Positions 34,001 through 37,137 of a DNA stretch of 37,137 nt are shown here, in pieces. Positions within the stretch are counted from its first letter, which is position 1. Every line of letters begins with the position of its first letter. The notes below the pieces were generated by a model. That model was not told where the DNA came from. It was given only the letters and a program-made list of their open reading frames with translations, and made no database searches. The position numbers and the translations under genes were made by a program. The stretch lies in NCBI GenBank assembly GCA_000934455.1, contig KN886793.1, positions 1 to 37,137 on the forward strand. Reading direction: 5' to 3'. The DNA is from Apostichopus parvimensis. Its lineage: Eukaryota; Echinodermata; Holothuroidea; Aspidochirotida; Stichopodidae.

Positions 34001-35428
34001 TAATTATTTTATAAAAACAAAAAAAAAATGGGCTCAGAAACTCTTTGTCGTAAACTGTCTCAATCACACAAAAGAATATCTTGAAAAATGTTGTCACCTA
34101 CAGATCATTATTGAAAATGAATCTTGACCAGTCAAACTAATAAACTACATCAGTATGGGATCATAGGTTGTATATTATATATTACTTACCAAAGCTGTTT
34201 CAAATGTTGGCCCCAGCTCTTATGGTGGGTAGCAGAAAACACAAAACAAATGATCATTTAACAAAGATTCCAATGTCAATATACAGTTTAGCCATCAAAC
34301 ACACGAGACACTCAGATTATATTGGATGGTTTTGGGCCTCAGTAATTTATGGGTTGCGGCTAGACTTGGTAAAGTCATAACATGGATCACCAAGGAAAAA
34401 GTTTGGGAGGCAGGGCCTTGGACCAGTTTTTACAGCCATTTTATTTCTGGCTGTACATCTGTCAGGCTAGTTGTGCATCTGAAGACTAGTAATATCACAG
34501 GAGAATGCGTGAAGGATTCGGCAGCCTAAAAGTGCTGTCAATATTATAATATAAGAATACATTTTTTCCGTAATAAGTTGATATTTTACAGAGAAATGTT
34601 CAGATAACAAGATAATATCTTAGCCAAAAAAAAGTAATCATGAATTGATTACTTGTAGTTATCTCCACAATCCAACAACTTTTTGAAAAGTGATGAATGA
34701 CAACTTTTATCACATCTTGTCATTTCAAAAAATTTCTACAAAATGTTAATTGTTTACTTCTTTCCAAGTCAGCAATTTGGCAGTTTGCTGAAAACACTGA
34801 TAAAATGACACCTTGTTTGATACAACTCATCAATTCAGCAATTTTCTGAAAATGTTAGAATGTTGACTCTTATATCACATGTGCAATTTGACAATTTTAT
34901 GCAAAAATGTTGCAACGCCAACTTATTAACTGCACATCTAGTCATTTCTGCAATCATCGGGCAGAACGTTGAAATGTTCACTTCTTTCCAAGTGTGCAAT
35001 TTAACAATTTTCTGAAAAAATGTCGAAATGACAACTTATCACATCTGGTTATTTCAACAATTTTTTGAAAAATTACAAATTATTAGGGTTAGATATTCTT
35101 GTCTTGTTGGCACGTTTAAGCTGCCGTAGGAAGAATACGAGAAGGAAAACACAAATCTGTCACACATTTCAAACTTTTTAATGGAAATCATGGTGACAAT
35201 CAGTAAAAAATTAAAATCAAACTTAAATTTTTCTTCAATAACCAAAGATCCTCAATCCAGAGGAACGTGATGACAGCCTTGCTTCTCGTCTGGTTGACGT
35301 CCGTTTCTCTGGCATTTGTGAGACTCTCGCCTCTCAGCTACGGACACACGTCTCTAACTGAGGAAGATATCAAGTCCCTCCAGTGGCGGGAGAGCTGGGG
35401 GTTCATCTACAGGGAAGAATTCACGTAA
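22031..35428 (+). CDS. POMT1: Protein O-mannosyltransferase 1, complete gene with 17 coding exons
   Basis: Exons: 22031-22206, 23589-23743, 24314-24460, 25218-25326, 26541-26606, 27031-27124, 27824-27979, 28687-28869, 29302-29432, 29922-30018, 30395-30487, 30772-30886, 31681-31766, 31924-32040, 32786-32912, 33583-33763, 35248-35428. The CDS is 2214 nt, 737 residues, close to the human protein's length. In the ER membrane POMT1, with POMT2, transfers mannose from dolichyl-phosphate mannose to Ser/Thr, for example on dystroglycan. The first luminal loop has VVFDE with the catalytic D61-E62, then DVHPPLG (80-86). [17 protein letters not shown] precedes the MIR block (about 302-510). Conserved landmarks include [51 protein letters not shown] and C-terminal LQWRESW. 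ATG 22031 is the first in-frame Met of this frame (context GAGATGG). Human POMT1 loss causes dystroglycanopathy (established knowledge). Confidence 0.96.
23275..23450 (+). repeat. Old dispersed repeat, copy 2
   Basis: Located in POMT1 intron 1. It shares ordered blocks (AAGCTTT..GAAGAA.ATCT, ATGACATCA..GACCA, AACAGTGTGGAA) with 16890-17080. Both copies are preceded by an A-rich run. The class is unknown. Confidence 0.4.
24177..24343 (+). repeat. Three tandem copies of a POMT1 3' splice site with the start of exon 3
   Basis: A 55-56-bp unit is present three times. It contains GACTCATTTTCTCTGCCCTA, then CAG, then the exon start AATACCCCTGTTCGTTCCCT and ATATGGCAT. Acceptors would give exon starts at 24203, 24259 and 24314. 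The third continues into the real conserved exon ([17 protein letters not shown]). Distances are 56 and 55 bases. The outer and inner acceptors are therefore 111 bases (37 codons) apart and share a frame with no stop between them. The middle acceptor shifts the frame. Confidence 0.95.
25665..25945 (+). repeat. Two-copy tandem duplication, 139-bp unit
   Basis: GAAAATGTGTAAAAACTAT starts at about 25680 and again at about 25819. The parallel blocks GCAAAAGAAAG/TCAAAAGAAAG, CACTGCTGTGCGACATATTT/GACTGCTGTTAGACTTATTT and GTAAAACTTYACATAGAGAG follow in both copies. It lies in POMT1 intron 4 and has no coding role. Confidence 0.8.
25992..26082. mobile_element. Inverted pair of hammerhead-like Penelope motifs
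   Basis: On the minus strand, 25992-26037 has CTGAAGA, AGATCCTGCTAGGATC and GAAA, the same core as 16348-16388. On the plus strand, 26045-26082 has CTAAAGA, AGATCCCTCCTAGGATC and GAAAC. The two motifs face each other with about 10 bases between and would form one long hairpin in RNA. The CTAAAGA copy has lost the invariant G of the hammerhead core. It sits in POMT1 intron 4. Confidence 0.5.
28687..30886 (+). other. POMT1: POMT1 exons 8-12: MIR-domain block
   Basis: Exons 28687-28869, 29302-29432, 29922-30018, 30395-30487 and 30772-30886 encode residues 302-507, three consecutive MIR-type beta-trefoil repeats on the luminal side. Visible signatures are [20 protein letters not shown] and [18 protein letters not shown] in the first, [19 protein letters not shown] in the second, and [20 protein letters not shown] then DWGFYQYEV in the third. 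All exon joints are in phase with no premature stop. Confidence 0.93.
31236..31580. mobile_element. TIR element (MITE-like) in POMT1 intron 12
   Basis: Imperfect inverted repeats of about 40 bp flank about 345 bp. The left arm has CATGCCGTGAAAGTGTCCAT then TAGCCATAGGTTGCAT. The right arm read in reverse complement has CATGACGAGAATTAGTCCAT then TAACCATAGGTTGCAT. No open frame for a transposase is present. The exact ends and target duplication were not resolved. Confidence 0.65.
32183..32400. other. Unclassified possible SINE remnant
   Basis: This part of POMT1 intron 14 contains ATCTGGGTTCAAGTG, which resembles a pol III B box, and a short GC-richer stretch (ACGCATTCGTCGACGCGCAC) unlike its AT-rich surroundings. 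No A box pairs with it convincingly. Confidence 0.2.
33233..33582 (+). repeat. Degenerate array of acceptor-like ATATTTTGACTTTCA motifs
   Basis: About ten copies of ATRTTTTGACTTYCA at irregular spacing (roughly 15-45 bases) fill the end of POMT1 intron 15. The true acceptor before exon 16 (TCTTTTGACTTTCAG) is the last one. Earlier copies that also end in CAG are near 33247, 33302 and 33499. Confidence 0.75.
34660..35085 (+). repeat. Degenerate minisatellite in the last POMT1 intron
   Basis: A unit of about 55-65 bases recurs around CACATCTNGTCATTTCA, CAATTTTCTGAAAAAATGTT and GAAATGACAACTTATCA. About seven eroded copies can be followed. It ends about 160 bases before POMT1 exon 17 and has no open frame. 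Confidence 0.75.
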
Positions 35429-35441
35429 CAGCGACACTTAA

Positions 35442-35793
35442 AGGTATTGAAGACTCGCCCCAAACCGTGTGCGGCCATCTGGAAAAGTTAACTTTCTGTT
35501 GCTTGCAAGTGACGTTTTTCTCTTGTCGCTACAAAATGCAGACAGTAATGAAACTGATACCTTGTTATCTTTAGCTGGACCTGAGATGTATTGTTTGTAC
35601 ACTGTGCTGTGGGTATTGACCGCAGCTGTATGTACTGACTGTACACCAGTGTCTAATTTACCGATGGTGGCAAGCTGTGTGTGTGTATTTTCTGGGATCG
35701 ATGGTGGTGTCTAACACTTCTGTTACACCTCATTCGAAACTAGGTCAGATTACCGGCATTAGACGTTTCTTTTTGCGCGAGTCTTCACACCCT
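35442..35793 (-). mobile_element. TTAA-flanked MITE, copy 2 (352 bp), directly after the POMT1 stop
   Basis: This is the inverted counterpart of 17097-17459, highly similar along its length. Left end AAGGTATTGAAGACTCGCCC; right end in reverse complement AGGGTGTGAAGACTCGCGC; TTAA at 35438-35441 and 35794-35797. It starts 13 bases after the POMT1 stop codon, with the TTAA 9 bases after it, so it should form the proximal 3' UTR. Short frames inside it are not genes. Confidence 0.87.
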
Positions 35794-37137
35794 TTAATTC
35801 GTATGATCTTTGAGAGGTCCAGTAGGAGCCTGAAGCGACATTCATTTACTGCATGCAAACTATATGCAAAAATCATCCGCTAAAGCTTTAAAATGGACGT
35901 CAGAGAAAGAGACAAGTTTACGAGTTAAATGACGATGGTATCTGAATCTGATCGATTTGATGTTTAAGCAGATGGAGGTTGTATTTATTTACCTATTGGC
36001 CAAATATGCAATTGTAATATATTTCCCACCAATTCCCTTTCCCTCTCTCTGCCAAAGAAAACTAGTGCATTATTACATACCAACTCAACAAAGTATGTTC
36101 TTTTGGTCAATTTTTTTCCCCTCAAATTCGACCGGTTTACCGCATAGTAACTACTTGATGACAGTAAGTATGTCAGACCAAAAGGTGCAGATGCAAATTA
36201 GGCTAGATAAATCTGCTATAAATGAAAAGTCTCATCATTCAGATTTAGATTCAGAATAAGGAATGTTTTAAAAGAATACCTGACTATTTTAAGGTTTATC
36301 CTGACTATTTTAAGGTCACCCATTCTGGTCACGTTGTGTGGCATATATCAGGGCTACTGTGTTTTCATTCTTTTCTAATTTTTTCCTCCCAACTTTTCAT
36401 CGGTAATCTATGGCTTTAAACGTTCGGGTAAAAGGTGGTGCTAAACTTGTATATGCTGAGTATATTTATAAAGTAAAGGTAAGAATTAAATACAAAGGAT
36501 GTAAAGAAAGATATAATCAGTAGTTCATTTAGTTCAGTACATTCAGAATGTAAACATGACACAGTACTCTGTAATGTTATTTGCGGACTATAGATCAAAT
36601 TCTCTCTTCCTCAAGTTTAACTCAACAAGTATTCAAACCCAACGATGTGACATCTTCATACACTGGTTCGCATTCAAAACCTTTAAAAAAACCTTGACAC
36701 ATTTTATGTACCTTGTGATAGTTGTGTAACTTTTCTAAATAAAATTAGAGTGTGGATTTTTGTGGCGACAAAGCTTTAGAAATAAGGAATGTCCTTGTAG
36801 TGAAAATAAAGATGTTTTGGTCCCAAAACTAGGTAAGATATCATTCCATGAAAATTTTAATGTTTCTGTATAATCCTAATAGGTTAATATTTTATGATAA
36901 CGATTAACACATTCGACATGTCTTATAAGGTGAAGCATTGAAGATCAAAACTAGATCCAGAAACATAACGTAAACTCAAACCTGTTTCATTGGACCGCTT
37001 TAATTCAAGGGATTACAAAGTGAAGCTAAAAGAAGCACCGAGAGATGGTACCAAACTTGCTGTTTGTGTTACTATGGAAATGTATGAAGATGGAAGTTTA
37101 TCACAAAGTTGTGAAAAACGATCCAACCGGTATTCTA
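35794..37137. other. POMT1 3' flank, no gene seen
   Basis: AT-rich and without a recognisable coding region. AATAAA occurs at 36738-36743 and 36805-36810, either of which could end the POMT1 transcript. A short direct repeat (CTGACTATTTTAAGGT twice) lies at about 36281-36316. Confidence 0.45.

Larger units (their letters stand above)
32786..35428 (+). other. POMT1: POMT1 exons 15-17: C-terminal membrane segments and tail
   Basis: Exon 15 (32786-32912) encodes a membrane span around residues 586-606 followed by the basic stop-transfer RWRRQ. Exon 16 (33583-33763) encodes two spans with [20 protein letters not shown], a strongly conserved POMT1 stretch. Exon 17 (35248-35428) encodes a last span ([20 protein letters not shown]), the [10 protein letters not shown] motif and the tail [16 protein letters not shown] before TAA at 35426-35428. 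Confidence 0.93.

Overview
This is an intron-rich eukaryotic window. It is AT-rich, has GT-AG introns, and carries several families of short non-coding repeats. The protein families, the tRNA-derived SINE, the TIR and foldback MITEs and the Penelope/hammerhead-like motif fit a marine invertebrate deuterostome. An echinoderm is my best guess, from general repeat flavour only; no species can be named from the sequence alone.

Layout. (1) 1-3010 is a long decayed tandem array. The basic monomer is about 86 bp, and in the best-preserved part (230-860) it is organised as 173-bp dimers. (2) 3011-4113 is non-coding with CAAT-type simple repeats. (3) 4114-9871 (+) is the 3' part of a gene for a protein with two matrin/U1-type C2H2 zinc fingers, a very long Glu/Arg/Lys helix, an octapeptide array, a ten-Asp run and an RG/RR-rich tail. 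(4) 9872-13940 is 3'-flanking sequence with a tRNA-derived SINE. (5) 13941-18770 (-) is a complete five-exon gene for a 260-residue membrane protein of the DUF1295 / steroid 5-alpha-reductase-like family, convergent with the zinc-finger gene. (6) 18771-22030 is a 3.3-kb divergent intergenic region with a large foldback palindrome, a second inverted repeat, and a cluster of GTTCAC half-sites close to the next gene. (7) 22031-35428 (+) is a complete 17-coding-exon gene for protein O-mannosyltransferase 1 (POMT1, 737 aa); every exon joint keeps frame. (8) 35429-37137 is 3' flank and opens with a TTAA-flanked MITE 9 bases after the POMT1 stop codon.

The three genes show no obvious functional link. 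POMT1 starts O-mannosylation of proteins such as dystroglycan in the ER. The DUF1295 protein is probably a membrane reductase of unknown substrate. The zinc-finger protein is probably nuclear and RNA- or chromatin-associated.

I see no dedicated new multi-gene system. The most interesting signals are local tandem duplications of splice sites. Three copies of a POMT1 3' splice site occur at 24177-24343, and the outermost would add 37 codons in frame. A duplicated 5' splice site lies in the zinc-finger gene at 6661-6852. An array of acceptor-like motifs lies ahead of POMT1 exon 16. Other points are a POMT1 uORF ending five bases before the start codon, a MITE abutting the POMT1 stop, and hammerhead-like motifs of Penelope type.
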